DNA from: Ustulina deusta
Lineage: Eukaryota > Ascomycota > Sordariomycetes > Xylariales > Xylariaceae
Assembly (NCBI GenBank): GCA_023159155.1
Contig: JAJNNX010000019.1
Span: 372,001-436,000, forward strand
Length of the DNA stretch: 64,000 nt
Reading direction: 5' to 3'
Of this stretch, positions 36,000-47,103 are shown piece after piece. How positions within the stretch are numbered: position 1 is the first letter of the stretch; each line of letters starts with the position of its first letter. The notes beneath the pieces are model-generated. The model was not told the origin of the DNA and did not search any database. It was given only the letters and a program-made list of their open reading frames with translations. The position numbers were made by a program, and so were the translations under genes.

Positions 36000-38150
36000 T
36001 TAACCTCTGGTTCTCTCCCAGCGCCACGATGAACTCCGGGTATCTTCTATCAACTCTTTCGATAAAGTTCAAGGGCTGTTCTCTAGCACGCGCGCCTCTC
36101 CCTTCTCGGCCGCTGCTCCCAAAGAGCTTACTACGCTTGCTCATTCCCTGGAGAAACGTAAAACCCTCATGGATTTTGATTCCATGAAGCCGCCCACAGA
36201 TAATGCTATCTTCTGGGGCCTTGTTGGTCTTATGGTCTACATATCTACTGGCCTCGTCTTCCGTTGAATTTCTCGTTCTCACAGTATATAGCTCTCTCAA
36301 TCGGAAGAAGGTATTGCACCGCGAGGACCTCGCATACTTCCCATTATCTGCGAAAATATCGAATTTCTCAACAAGTATCGGGGCAAAGCAGCAAATCTTC
36401 CAGAGATAAGGGACGCATACTTCCATATTGGCAATTCGCTGCTCTCATTCCTAATCGCAACTATCAAATTTATTCGGGAGGATATGCAATACTACTCAAG
36501 CGGTAAGCTCTAAAACTTATCCTACTCGTTACAGCCTAACCTGTTTTAAGATGGCAACGTCTGGGAATCCCTTGAAAAACAATTCAATACCTTCGATTCT
36601 GGGATCGACGAGGCCGTCTCTCGCTCAGATAAAATATCTAGGCTGTCGGGACTTAATAACCTGAGCCAACTACGATCTGCTTTAACCTTCTCCAAACCGT
36701 CATCGCCTACCTAAGGTCCAGACAAGCCGGCGACCCTCCCTCTGTTTCATCTATCCTGCCTCTAAAACACCTCGCTTTTTTGATCGCACCGAGGGCATTA
36801 TCTAGATGGATACTGAAGTGGGCAAATGTAAATAGCTGTTCACAACTTATGGAGATGTTGCAGCACCCATACACTTGGAGATAGGCCGAACCTACACTTC
36901 CTAGCATAGTGATCACTCTATTCTCTTAGGGAATCAATTGATCAAGTGTAGGAAATAAGAAATATGAATTCATTCGCAGTCTTCCCTATGTTGTGGATGC
37001 CCTCTTCCAAAATGTCATGAAATCAACGCCCATGGTGTTTATATCCCATATTATGAGTAAAGCCACCAAGTGGCTCATGCATGTACTGAGCCCCTGTGAT
37101 CTACTCACACCACTTCGATACGTACTTCAACAACGGAGCCCAAGACGCTAGCCAGCCATTCCGCTCGCTCGCTTTGTACGGTATCGGTGGAGTCAGGAAA
37201 TTTTGTATTTCTTTACAGTACGCCGAGTCCAGAATTCACCGCAAGGGGCTAAATGCCATGTTCTCGATAACGAGTAAGAAGGAAGTCTCCATTCGCCAAA
37301 GCTTCACTAACATTGCTTTACGGTTAAAGTTGCCAAGTACGCAGCCCAAAAAACATAATCAAAATAGGACTCTTGTCTTAGATTGGCCACAAAATACTGG
37401 TGAAACGGTACGGCTATATCTTCGTGCCCCGCTAACGTATCCAGAATGCAGATAGCTCTTGGTCTTCGACAATATCAAATCTGTTAACCTGTTAATAACA
37501 TACTGACCAACTGCTTCTCGCGGTCAGGCAGTTATTACAACTCGCAACCATAACTCTGTGTTCTATACTGCAGATAATAGCAGACCTGAAATCAGAAAAT
37601 GGGATGTTAGAACAGGCTCTCAATTCTTGGTACACTTGCTCTCAACTAACAAAAGAGGAAGTTCATAGTACATACGAATTGTCTTCTAAACTCAGTGGAC
37701 ATGCCCTCGCCTTATCTCTTATGGCTGACCTAATTCATCACCGCTCCTGGTCTATTGAGGAGCTCAATGAGATGTACAAGGCAGCCACAGAAGGTCCATA
37801 ATCTGAAGGACCAATTTATTTTTAGCAACAATTCAACCAATGCTGTTTGGAACGTGTCATTTCGATCTCTGAACGAAAGAACCTCCGCCATTCTAGGCGT
37901 ACTAGTCTTCCTTTCCCCTAACAACACCCCTCAAGCTCTCTTTGAACCCAAGGATCTAAATGCTTTCCCAGACTCCCTCAAATTCTGCCGGGATCTCTTC
38001 GACTTCTCAGATAAAATGGAGACTTTAATGACTCTTGCCTTGGTCAAACGTAACAGAGAACAACGGACATTCTCGATTCACAGGCTTATGCAAACATCAT
38101 TCAAGCACTTTATGAGCCCTGCAGACTACTAAAAAAGTTTTAACGATGCG
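36000..38150 (+). pseudogene. STAND/NLR-type NTPase relic (NB-ARC)
   Basis: Pieces of one protein can be read in order across all three forward frames, separated by stops and frameshifts. An N-terminal helical region (36020-36510) contains PTDNAIFWGLVGLMVYIS and EIRDAYFHIGNSLLSF, similar to fungal STAND N-terminal domains. A nucleotide-binding region begins at 37096 (FRSLALYGIGGVRKF), where the P-loop Gly-Lys-Ser/Thr is replaced by Arg-Lys-Phe; then come LVLDW, LLVFDN, and near 37604-38130 the winged-helix-like ELSSKLSGHALALSLMADLI, VWNVSFRSLNERTSAILGVL and FSIHRLMQTSF. These are typical of NB-ARC proteins with TPR tails. G-to-A type changes, as in the P-loop, suggest repeat-induced point mutation. 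Similar proteins act in fungal allorecognition and programmed cell death; this copy cannot be functional. Confidence 0.7.
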
Positions 38151-39320
38151 ACGTTATTAGTGTTTACGGCATCTCCGCGGAAGTATGCTGAGTTTGCCTA
38201 AATGTACCAAATGTGAAAACCATGCCCCCTCGCGTATACTTGGCTTGAGGGATTCATTCCGCAAGGAAAAGAAAGCTGACGCGAAGTTTTCGGCACTGGT
38301 GCTATACTGTGACCTGAATAATTCATGCCAACGGTAAGCACTACTATTGGACTCCCGCAACGCCAGGTCACCTCTTACTGTTGCGTCTTGTTTCAAGCAG
38401 TATTATCTCGTGCAATCAGCAAGCCGGACGATGCGGGGTACAGCATAGAAGATGTGCGGGAATCTATCAAGTTGTAGCTAGATGGGGACGTAGAAGTAGG
38501 GAGGGGAGAGGAGGGCCGAATCATGCTAGAATCTGCGCAGGACAGTTGCCTGATCGCGGTCTTCGCCGTGCTTTGCTGGGGCGGCATGATTGTCTAGCCG
38601 AAGCTGATATGGAATAACGCTGTTGCTGGCCCTCCCTTACAATCCACTGGCTCCCCGGTAGCAACCAAGGCTTGAAAATGGACTTTGTTCAACGCCCTAT
38701 ACTAGCAATTTTCCGGAACTTTCAGAAGGCTCTCGCTCGTCGGTAAGTTACAAGGAGGCCTATGATTGGCGAATTTACGCGCCCTCTTCGTGCCTACAAT
38801 TAACTACCGTTCATTGCGAACCATTGGGAATGTGCTTCTCGAATGGGTCGACAGCTTGAGCTGCTACTTGGAGTTTGATTCGAGGACCCGAACACTCTCC
38901 GTCTTTCAGTTTCTCAGATTTTACACCCTCACCACCATTGCGAGCTGCAGGGGCGGCTCGGTCGAGGGGTAGGGTTCCTATTACAGCCCCCAACAGGAAC
39001 GTGTGCGCCGACACGGGCATAAACTAGGGCGAGCCTTGTTCTCCAACGATGATAAAGGCGCAGGAGAGCTTGAATGCAACCTTCAACTGAGCCAGGAAGT
39101 TCTCATGTCGTATCGTCTGCTGTTTGGTCAGTCCCGCGCCAGGCGCGCCAGGCAGGGAGGACCTTGTTGCAGAAGATGGAAGCCAAAAATGACTACGAGC
39201 AGTTGCTAGCCTGCTTATGCACTAAATCACCCAAGGAAGTGGTTAAGACACTCCTGGAGACTTTCTGGCTGGTTTCCTGCCGCGATTACGAGAACACCTT
39301 AGAGGAGGTTGGCTCATAAG
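38151..39320 (+). pseudogene. Probable decayed C-terminal part of the NLR gene
   Basis: Short forward frames with helical, TPR-like composition continue after the NB-ARC part but are broken by many stops. A fragment at 39180-39319 (EAKNDYEQLLACLCTKSPKE) is also unplaced. I infer that this is the repeat tail of the same gene; no repeat is clear enough to name. Confidence 0.35.
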
Positions 39321-41144
39321 TTCCCGGGACGACTTTCCCATTCTAGGTGCAGATCTAACGTTGCCCCAAAAAAAGAAAAAAAGGCTTTGTTCGGCTCTAG
39401 TTAATAGATTAAGTATTCTCGACGCCCTGGTAGCTACCGTATAAACCTGGCGATGGGTTTCGCCGTTCTTAGTCTGTTTCCGATGAGAGGATGTGTTGCA
39501 TGCGCAATAATGATAGCACACCGACTGCGTTTAATATCAATAGCTAGGTAGGATTGGGATCGGAGGGATTAAAAGTAAGGATATGTTGCACAACAGGTAA
39601 AAGTAGCATTTAAAGTATTAATGCGTAATACGACCGCTTTTAATTGATTGATTGATTGATCTTGTTTAACGTCGCATGGGGGGCCGCCTCATACAAAGGC
39701 ACCCACAACCGACCTCCCTAGAGGTATAGGACGTGGCGAGCTCTTGTAATATAATGACGCCAGATCATGCCTTCGTGGGCTCAACATTCTATAGCCCGTA
39801 GTCTCTACAACCAGATCCTCCGGACCAGCTATTCAGGTGTTACTCTGTATACTGCCCTTTATACCCCCTTTGCATATTCGCCGTAGCAGTTAACCTCCTC
39901 CCGTCAGGTACGATCGGTCCCGAAGACAGCGCTCGTACCTTTTAAAACCCCCCGTGCTTACGCCGGTAAAACCTCGTAGGGAAAACCCGTCGGTAACTTA
40001 AACGGGTGCTGCTATTGCCTTCTACCGCCGGTTGTATAAAGATCGGTATCGAGTTTGGTGCGGTTGTCGCATTCGCCGGCCGTCGTGTTAAATCCTCGTA
40101 CTCGCTACCTTGTGCTTGATGTTGAGCGTCAGGATTATACTCAGTCCCCGAAGGTCAGAATACGGCCTGTTATCGACTGTGCCAAAGCCGGAACTCCATG
40201 TTTTCCTCCTTCCAAGTGGCCTGTTAGTACAGAGAGAAAATGCCGCATACAAAATGTATGGGAGACCCACTCTCTGCACTAACAGCTGATGCCAAGCCTG
40301 GTAGTTGAAGGAGGGAAGTTGACGACCGCTTTTAATGTTGACGGCTAGATAGGACTAGGATCAAAGGGTTTAAAAGTGAGGCTGTTCTAGATGGCATAAG
40401 GATCTTTACAAATGCCGGCCGGCCTTCTAAACCCAAACGTAACATATTTTTAACATTGCAACTCCAATAGTTAATTATTCACAGTGTGTAAAAGCTAATA
40501 TAGCGCATTAACAGTACAAAATTGAGCAGATGATGCCCAGCCAGTTTCAATCCTCATGTGCAAGGTGTTGGGGTTGGCCCGACCTGGCCATCAGAGCCAG
40601 TGGCGCCGCCACCACTACTACAATATCAATATAACAAATTTAGATCAGTTATTGGCTAACCCCCTCACGCCGCTGCCCCTCAAAAGGTGTCTGCTACGCG
40701 ACGGGTAGGAACAAAGATAGTGCAATTCGCTCGGAGAGGTAGCCAGTAGCGAGCAAATATGACAGAAGAACTGCAGGCCTCATCCTTCTGGTAAGCTGCA
40801 AGCGTCCTGTTTCAGACAGCCTGCATACAGTCGCGCGCGAAAACGGTTTATGCCATTGTTTGCGTTGACCTAGGTACCAACCGCGTCGCGATAGTTGTGA
40901 AAACTTAAGGGGCTGAGTTGGGGCACCCAACTTTGCTGGGAAGAGTGGGTGAAGTGCAAGCGGCGGAAAAGGGGTTACATGGCCGCTGTGGGGTTATTCA
41001 AGTCGAGTATATGGCCAACACCATGGCTGTCTTTCAGCCCGTCAATCGCGTTGAATTCAATGAGGTTTTATTTTGATCGTCGAGTTTCTCAATTGAAAAG
41101 TTTAGTAATCGTACTTGGACCTAAGTCTATATATGTAGCTTTAT
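39321..41144. other. Non-coding repeat-rich stretch
   Basis: No gene is seen. It contains two diverged copies of a ~54-bp sequence (39527-39580 and 40328-40381, listed separately), an ATTG tandem repeat at about 39643-39660, and unclassified sequence upstream of the regulator gene. Confidence 0.5.
39527..40381 (+). repeat. Two transition-diverged direct repeats, ~54 bp, 0.8 kb apart
   Basis: The copies at 39527-39580 and 40328-40381 share CTAG-TAGGA-T-GGATC and TTAAAAGT-AGG. Nearly all of the roughly dozen differences are A/G or C/T transitions, as expected of repeat-induced point mutation. They could be ends of a degraded retroelement; the intervening 750 bp encode nothing recognisable. Confidence 0.5.
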
Positions 41145-41253
41145 CGGCGTTCGTAACCTGCGAACACCGCTAATATGTCTAATATAGGCTCGGGCTGAAT
41201 AGACTTGGTATTGATACAGTCTTTGTTGAACGCCGCTAATATGTCTCATATAG
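41145..41253 (+). promoter_or_regulatory. Direct and inverted repeats upstream of the Zn2Cys6 gene
   Basis: A 26-bp direct repeat with two mismatches (41162-41187 and 41228-41253, core CCGCTAATATGTCT) lies 84-175 bp before the regulator's ATG. The first copy overlaps an inverted repeat GTTCG/CGAAC bounded by CGG (41145-41147) and CCG (41167-41169). CGG/CCG triplets are the usual half-sites of Zn2Cys6 proteins, so autoregulation is possible. Confidence 0.4.
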
Positions 41254-41336
41254 CCGAGACATTATTCTATAGAGCGTACAGCGCGTCAGTGGGTACGCAC
41301 TCGCATAGACCTTCCGTACAACAACAACAAATCGTC

Positions 41337-43174
41337 ATGTCAAATTCTCACCATAAGCCCAACAGGCGACGCGTGACGCAGGCTTGTGACTTCTGCCATA
41401 AACGTGCCATCAAGTGTCAGAAGTCGCCAGCCGATACGAACTGTGAGAACTATAAGGATTTTTCTCAGCCATGCACATTCGACCGTCGACCGAGAAAGAG
41501 AGGTCTCCAAGTCCGAACTGTCGCGCGAACCGACGACGATAGTCGATCTGAAGAAAATAGCGCGTCTCGGCCTGCGCGCGAAGTCCAGGAGCCATGGGAA
41601 TCCCCTTCCATCATTTCACAAGCCACCGTAGTCGACCTTGTCGAGTTATACTTCGAGATCGTCTACCCCATCTTTCCGCTGTTTCACCGCCCATCATTAG
41701 TGAGACGTGTGTCAAGAGGCGAATATACGTCAGATAAGCCGTTGTTCATATCGACCATGGCCATATGTGCGTTGGTCGCTGGCCGAGTCCGCGATGGCTC
41801 CGTGACTAATCCACGATGGGATCTCCCGTCACTACAAGGCCTGGATGCCGACGTTTTCTATCTGAGACTCAGCGCCAACTATCATCTGCTGGCGACCAGA
41901 TGGATCTCCATATCATACGCTCCCATGCTCTTTTGGCCATTACCGCTATCCAGAATGGTCGTATTAGGGATTTGCACAGACATCTCGGTATATATCACAT
42001 GTTGGTCGATATGTACGGACTTCACGACGAATCGAATTGGTCTGTAGGGATTGGTTTGATTGAACGAGAAGAACGCAGACGACTCGTAAGTTGACATCTA
42101 AAACCCCATCTTGTGAGAAAGTATTATGCTGCTGACAAATCTCATGAGTTCTGGTCCATTTATACACTTGATATCTTTCAGAGCGTCGTCTGGTGTGGGA
42201 CAATTCGATCCAGGGAACAACAAGCTAATGTGTCATACCCGGTCGAAGTCGAGGATGAGTTTCTATTTGACACCGGTATCTCACATCTCAGCCCCAGCCT
42301 GACCAACGCGAGCCCGAGTATAAACGGAGCCAGCCCCTCCTTCGGAGACTCATCAAGAAGGCAGAGCGATTGTTGGCTATTCGGATGGAACTTTGTTACC
42401 GACTTGTATCGTGTGCTGGAACATGCTTGGACACGCTTCCGAGGAAAACAATGCCGCGCTCTTCTAACAGACATCTTCCAAGATCAAACTACTGTGACAG
42501 CCACCACAGTACGTGACAGTGTAGTGCACATGTACGTTAATTTACCAGAATCCTTTAAACAAACGCCGCAGATGACCTACGACTCAAGGAAAGACTTGTT
42601 TGGATTTCAGGCAGCCAACATCACCGCTAGTCTCCAACTGCTTCGAATTGTCTTGTTTACAGCAGATGGCGCGACCATCCAGGACCGCTGTCGCATCGCT
42701 AGTGAAGTCATAAGCGCCTTCATCTCTATCCCTGTTGGATATTTGGTCGCAATCGGCACGCCATTGCTACATCATCTAGGTGGGATTGGTACGATCCTTG
42801 GTGCTGTGATCGAAGGACCATTAGGAGAGGATGAATATAGCCAAGTCAGAACCGTTATGCTTTCCATGAGACAGCTGCTGGACAATATAGAATTGATTCA
42901 ACACGGAGCGAGAGTGAGCGAAAAGCTGCGAGCACAAGTATCGCGAATTGATGAGTACATGAACAGGCAAAGACAAATGGCGAGTCTACAGCAGGACACT
43001 GTCGAATCAAACCGTTCACCGATGTCGAATCCAAATCGCCATGGATCAGTGCATAACGGGCAGATCAACCATGACATGAGCGAGAACTGGTCTTTCATGA
43101 TCCCTTCAGACTTACTGTCCGACTTTAACTGGAATTTCAACATGGGATTAGAGTCGTGCCGATTTTATTCTTGA
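41337..43174 (+). pseudogene. Zn2Cys6 transcription factor, damaged
   Basis: The gene encodes a fungal binuclear-cluster regulator. The start MSNSHHKPNRRR leads into CDFCHKRAIKC and NCENYKDFSQPC; the fifth cysteine of the C-x2-C-x6-C-x8-C-x2-C-x6-C cluster is Tyr (codon TAT at 41451-41453), one G-to-A change from TGT. A fungal-specific TF domain follows (LVELYFEIVYPIFPLFHRPSL, ICALVAGRVRDGS). Near 41855-41870 the frame must shift by one missing base to continue in SETQRQLSSAGD and ALLAITAIQNGRIRDLHRHLG; no intron with acceptable phase and sites spans it. A 63-nt intron (42086-42148) then joins to FWSIYTLDIFQSVVW and the frame runs to 43174. Both lesions together suggest recent loss of function, unless they are sequence errors. 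It is convergent with the transporter gene, 68 bp away, and is its likely regulator. Confidence 0.7.
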
Positions 43175-43242
43175 CCGCAACGCATCGTTGCGTCATATGC
43201 CAGAAAAGCATTACTTCGAACCCTCAACGCACTCTCAAACAA

Positions 43243-45189
43243 CTAACTATATTCCTCAGGATCCCCACGCTTTTCCACATCACTCACATGCTCAGGAGAT
43301 GAAGTACTGTAGCCGTCGACCTCTGATAAGAGCTTCCTGGCGGCCACTGGTATGCTGCCACCTGCAGCATCAATACGGCGATCGTATTCGCGCATGTTCG
43401 CTTTAACGAAGAGGCTGTCACTTGTGAAGAGGAGATTAATCTCTTCGAGAGACCTTCCGGCCGTTTCAGGCAGGTAGAAGGAGATAATAGGGATGGCAAC
43501 GATGTTTAATGCTCCAAAAAATACGAATGTCGCCCATCCGAGTCGGTTCAGGAGAATGGGAATGACGAATTGTGTTCTGCATGCAAGGAAGTGTCAGATT
43601 ATGTATTTTGATGCATCATAAATATCAATACACAAGTGGTAGAAACGGTTCTTACACTCCGGAACCAACTGCCCAGCCAAAGATGGTGAAACTGTAGCCT
43701 TTCGCGCGGATCTCCTGGGGCCAGATTTCGGTGCCATAAATCCATGAGGGGATGATATTAAACATAGTGAAGAACCTGGCACCATAGTTTTAGCAGATAA
43801 TACTTAATCACCATACAGATCGAAATACATACCAGATGTAAACAAACACAAAAGCAGCTGCGCCCGTCCCAAGCCGCGCTGCTTGGTCTGCATTCACGGA
43901 TGAAGCATCCTGAGAAGTCTTGATGAGGGCAGCCACAATGAATAACGCGATGCCTTGCGTAACGAAGGAAATAATCAATGACTTGATCCGACCAATTTTA
44001 TCAACGACCAGCGCAGCCGCAGCGGTGCCGGGAACACCAAAGGTGTTAACAAGTCCGCCAAGCCATGCCGACTTATACGAGTCGAATCCCGCGAGGGCGA
44101 AAAGCGTTGTTGCCCACCCAGCGATAGCCAGTATTCCAGTCCATTGCTGAATGAGCTGCAGTGCAAACCCCATCACTGCACGCCGGCCGAGATGAAGACT
44201 TCCTGAGTAACGCCCGCCTAAGACAATGTTAAAGAGGTTGTTCCGCTTGTGGTGAGATGCCTCGACCATCGCGTCGAGCTGCTCGACTTCTGCGAGGATC
44301 ATGGGGTCTGAAGCCGATAGGTCACCGCGTAATTTGCAGAGAATGTCGATGGCATCTTGTCGCTTGTTGTTCGCAATGAGCCATCTAGAGACCTCGTTAG
44401 CGGTTTTCATCGCGACTCTCCTACGTCCGCGCTTACCGTGGCGACTCAGGCAGAAGGGGCACGGTGGCATCGACGATCAACAGTGGGATGACCATCCACG
44501 CCAGAGGGAACCTCCATCGGAACTCGCTATGATACCCGCGGAGGCCAAAGTTGATCCAGTAAGCGATTAGGATCCCCAAATAATTCGCGACGAAAACGAG
44601 CGAGAAACTAGAACCACGGTCGTGAGCTTGTGATAACTCGCTGACCCATGGCGGGATAATGGCGTTGATGAAACCGATGCCCAGTCCCGCGATGACGCGC
44701 GCGACTATGAACATGTTCGAGTTTTGACTCCCTGCCATGAGCGCAGCGCCGACGATGCCGAACAGAGTCCCGACCAAAACACCACGCTTCCGTCCGATCT
44801 TGTCCCCGACCCAGCCTAGATGAAATCAGTGAAACTTCTGATACTGAGCACTGTCAAGCGTTGCCATGCGTACCTCCTATAAAACAACCCCATATGCCGC
44901 CGAAATAATATGCTGCGGCTAGACCGCCTTGTTTAGTAGTGTCGGTCACGACGCCGTCTCGCCCGATCTTAGCCATCTCGATGAAGCCGGGTGTCGAGCT
45001 GACAGTGCCGAAGACGCCTTGATTGAAACCTGTGGACACCCAGTGCTTAGTAGAGAAAATCATTTATACGGTGAGTCTATAACCCGTACCTTCGAAGACC
45101 AGAGCAGTGGCCGCAACGACATTCGTCAACAACAAGAGGACTTTGCCAGGCATATGGCGCCACGGTTGGAACTTCTGGAAGCCTGCCAT
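43243..45189 (-). CDS. MFS sugar transporter
   Basis: This is a 12-helix sugar porter of the plasma membrane. Six exons (45189-45090, 45029-44874, 44815-44437, 44384-43833, 43775-43656, 43576-43243) give 546 residues, and all five introns keep phase. It shows QGVFGTVSSTPGF after helix 1, GWVGDKIGRKRG between helices 2 and 3, VARVIAGLGIGFINAIIPPWVSE, PESPRWL after helix 6, and PETAGRSLEEI after helix 12. In helix 7 the hexose-binding QQ-x2-G-x-N motif reads QQWTGI followed by LAIAG, so the Asn found in glucose transporters is missing; the substrate is probably not plain glucose. It is divergent from the levoglucosan-kinase-like gene with a shared 585-bp promoter and convergent with the Zn2Cys6 gene. 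I infer that it imports the kinase's substrate. Confidence 0.88.
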
Positions 45190-45774
45190 CTTGTCGTTCG
45201 TTCTTTGTTCGGGGAATTGGAATGGACTCGGGTAAAATTCTCAACTAGAAAGTTGCCCCAAGCTCACTCTATCGGTGAGCTTACTAGAGAATCCGCACGG
45301 CCTCCGTGGGCGCATCAGAAGTCTTATAATTTTCGAGTGAAGAAACGCGAGATCTAATATAAAAAGAAATTATTTAACTAAACAGAATCCGGCTAAGCGC
45401 TTAAACGGTTAACTATCGGCCGTTTAAGCGTTTTGCCGCTCGAGAATGGTTAGAGCTGCCACCAAGTGAATAGCTCTCCAGACTCTAATAAAGTCGATGG
45501 CTCGCAAATAGTCAATCCAGAGTACGTGAGAAAATCTTCGTGGTCACGAGTTTTAAAAAAATATCTCCACCAGACATAGATCTGGACTCTGATGTAAGCA
45601 CGACTTCCAACGGCTGGAACTTTGGCCGTGATCTCCAAATACAACCCTAACCCACGTCTCATTACATGTATTCTCTTATATCGGAGAAAGCAACTACTCC
45701 GTATCACAACATTCTGCGTGCTCATAACTTAAAGACCAAAATTCAAGAAGGCATCTTTGAATCAGATTCGCATA
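45190..45774. promoter_or_regulatory. Shared promoter of transporter and kinase genes
   Basis: The 585-bp region between the two divergent ATGs must hold both promoters. It contains the palindrome at 45398-45430, about 210 bp from the transporter start and 345 bp from the kinase start, in an AT-rich setting. Confidence 0.7.
45398..45430. promoter_or_regulatory. CGG-N11-CCG palindrome, candidate Zn2Cys6 operator
   Basis: An 11-bp perfect inverted repeat (CGCTTAAACGG, 45398-45408, and CCGTTTAAGCG, 45420-45430) encloses an 11-bp spacer. Its inner triplets are CGG and CCG, exactly 11 bp apart, the spacing of the Gal4 site. Binding by the neighbouring regulator is inferred. Confidence 0.6.
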
Positions 45775-47103
45775 ATGGGTTCGACTCCGAACAGGTCGGA
45801 GTCTCGGCCCCTAGACCTCACGGTCCTGGGCATGAACTCGGGCACGTCGATGGACGGTATCGACTGTGCCTTGTGCCGCTTCAGACAAGCTTCGCCAACT
45901 GCGCCTATGCATTTCGAGCTGCTCAAATACGACGAAGTACCACTCGAGCAAACGATCAAGAAAAGAGTCATGAACATGATTCTGCATAACAAGACCACGC
46001 CCGAGGAATTATCACAAGTCAACGTCATCCTAGGTGAGGTCTTCTCAGATGCCGCCAAGACATTCTGCGTCGAGAATAATGTGGCAATCGACTCGATAGA
46101 CGCTATCGGGTCTCACGGACAGACCATCTGGTTCCTCAGCATGCCGGAGAGCGGCCAAGTGAGGTCAGCTCTCACAATGGCAGAGGGATGTTTCATCGCC
46201 TCCCGCACGGGCATCACGACTGTGACGGATTTCAGAGTATCTGACCAAGCAGCAGGCCGGCAAGGCGCGCCCCTCATTGCCTTCTTCGACTCTCTGGTCC
46301 TGCACCACGCCACCAAGTTTCGCGCATGTCAGAACATCGGCGGCATCGGCAATGTCTGCTTCATCCCCCCGGATGTAGACGGGGCGCTGAACCCGGCATT
46401 CTTCGACTTTGACACGGGGCCCGGAAACGTCTTCATCGACGCCGCGGTGAGGTATTTCACGAACGGCGAGCAAGAGTACGACAAGGATGGCGCCATGGGA
46501 CGCGCAGGTACTGTCGATCAGGAGATAGTCGACGAGTTCCTACGCACATTTCCCTATTTCGCTCTAGATCCGCCGAAAACGACGGGTCGAGAGGTGTTCC
46601 GCGACACTGTCGCACACGATCTGATCAAGAAGAGTCTCGAGAAGGGGCTGTCCCAGAACGACGTCGTCGCGACGATAACGCGCATCACGGCGCAGGCCAT
46701 CGTCGAGCACTACCACCGCTACATGCCGACGGAGTACAGCCCGCTGGCCGAGATATACATGTGCGGCGGCGGGGCCAAGAACCCCAACATCGTGGCGTAC
46801 ATGCAGACCGCGTTCCCGGAGACGCGCATCGTCATGCTCGACGAGGCGGGGATACCGGCGGACGCGAAGGAGGCCATCACGTTCGCGTGGCAGGGCATGG
46901 AGGCGATTGTAGGGCGGAGCATCCCCGTGCCTGATCGCGTGGAGACCAGAGCCGAGTACGTCCTGGGCAAGATCAGCCCCGGCCGGAATTATCGCCGGGT
47001 CATGAGGAAGGGGGCCGAGTTTGGTGGCGATGCAGAGCGGCTCCCGCCCGTGAAAGAATTGGTTAATTACGTGGATGGGAGGGTGTTTGATAATAAATCG
47101 TGA
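45775..47103 (+). CDS. lgk: Levoglucosan kinase / AnmK-family anhydrosugar kinase
   Basis: The family couples opening of a 1,6-anhydro ring to phosphorylation by ATP. Bacterial AnmK acts on anhydro-N-acetylmuramic acid; the yeast levoglucosan kinase of Lipomyces starkeyi makes glucose 6-phosphate from levoglucosan. This intronless gene encodes 442 residues, close to the 439 I recall for the Lipomyces enzyme. The ATP loop [12 protein letters not shown] is at about 19-30, IGSHGQTIW at 111-119, [16 protein letters not shown] at 152-167, DTGPGN at 213-218, [19 protein letters not shown] at 330-339, and [15 protein letters not shown] at about 363-377. Asp213 and Glu366 align with what I recall as the catalytic base and a metal ligand of levoglucosan kinase. 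Overall wording is much nearer to the yeast enzyme than to bacterial AnmK. In-frame codons upstream of 45775 lack an ATG. All key residues are present, so it looks active. Confidence 0.85.
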   Translation: MGSTPNRSESRPLDLTVLGMNSGTSMDGIDCALCRFRQASPTAPMHFELLKYDEVPLEQTIKKRVMNMILHNKTTPEELSQVNVILGEVFSDAAKTFCVENNVAIDSIDAIGSHGQTIWFLSMPESGQVRSALTMAEGCFIASRTGITTVTDFRVSDQAAGRQGAPLIAFFDSLVLHHATKFRACQNIGGIGNVCFIPPDVDGALNPAFFDFDTGPGNVFIDAAVRYFTNGEQEYDKDGAMGRAGTVDQEIVDEFLRTFPYFALDPPKTTGREVFRDTVAHDLIKKSLEKGLSQNDVVATITRITAQAIVEHYHRYMPTEYSPLAEIYMCGGGAKNPNIVAYMQTAFPETRIVMLDEAGIPADAKEAITFAWQGMEAIVGRSIPVPDRVETRAEYVLGKISPGRNYRRVMRKGAEFGGDAERLPPVKELVNYVDGRVFDNKS

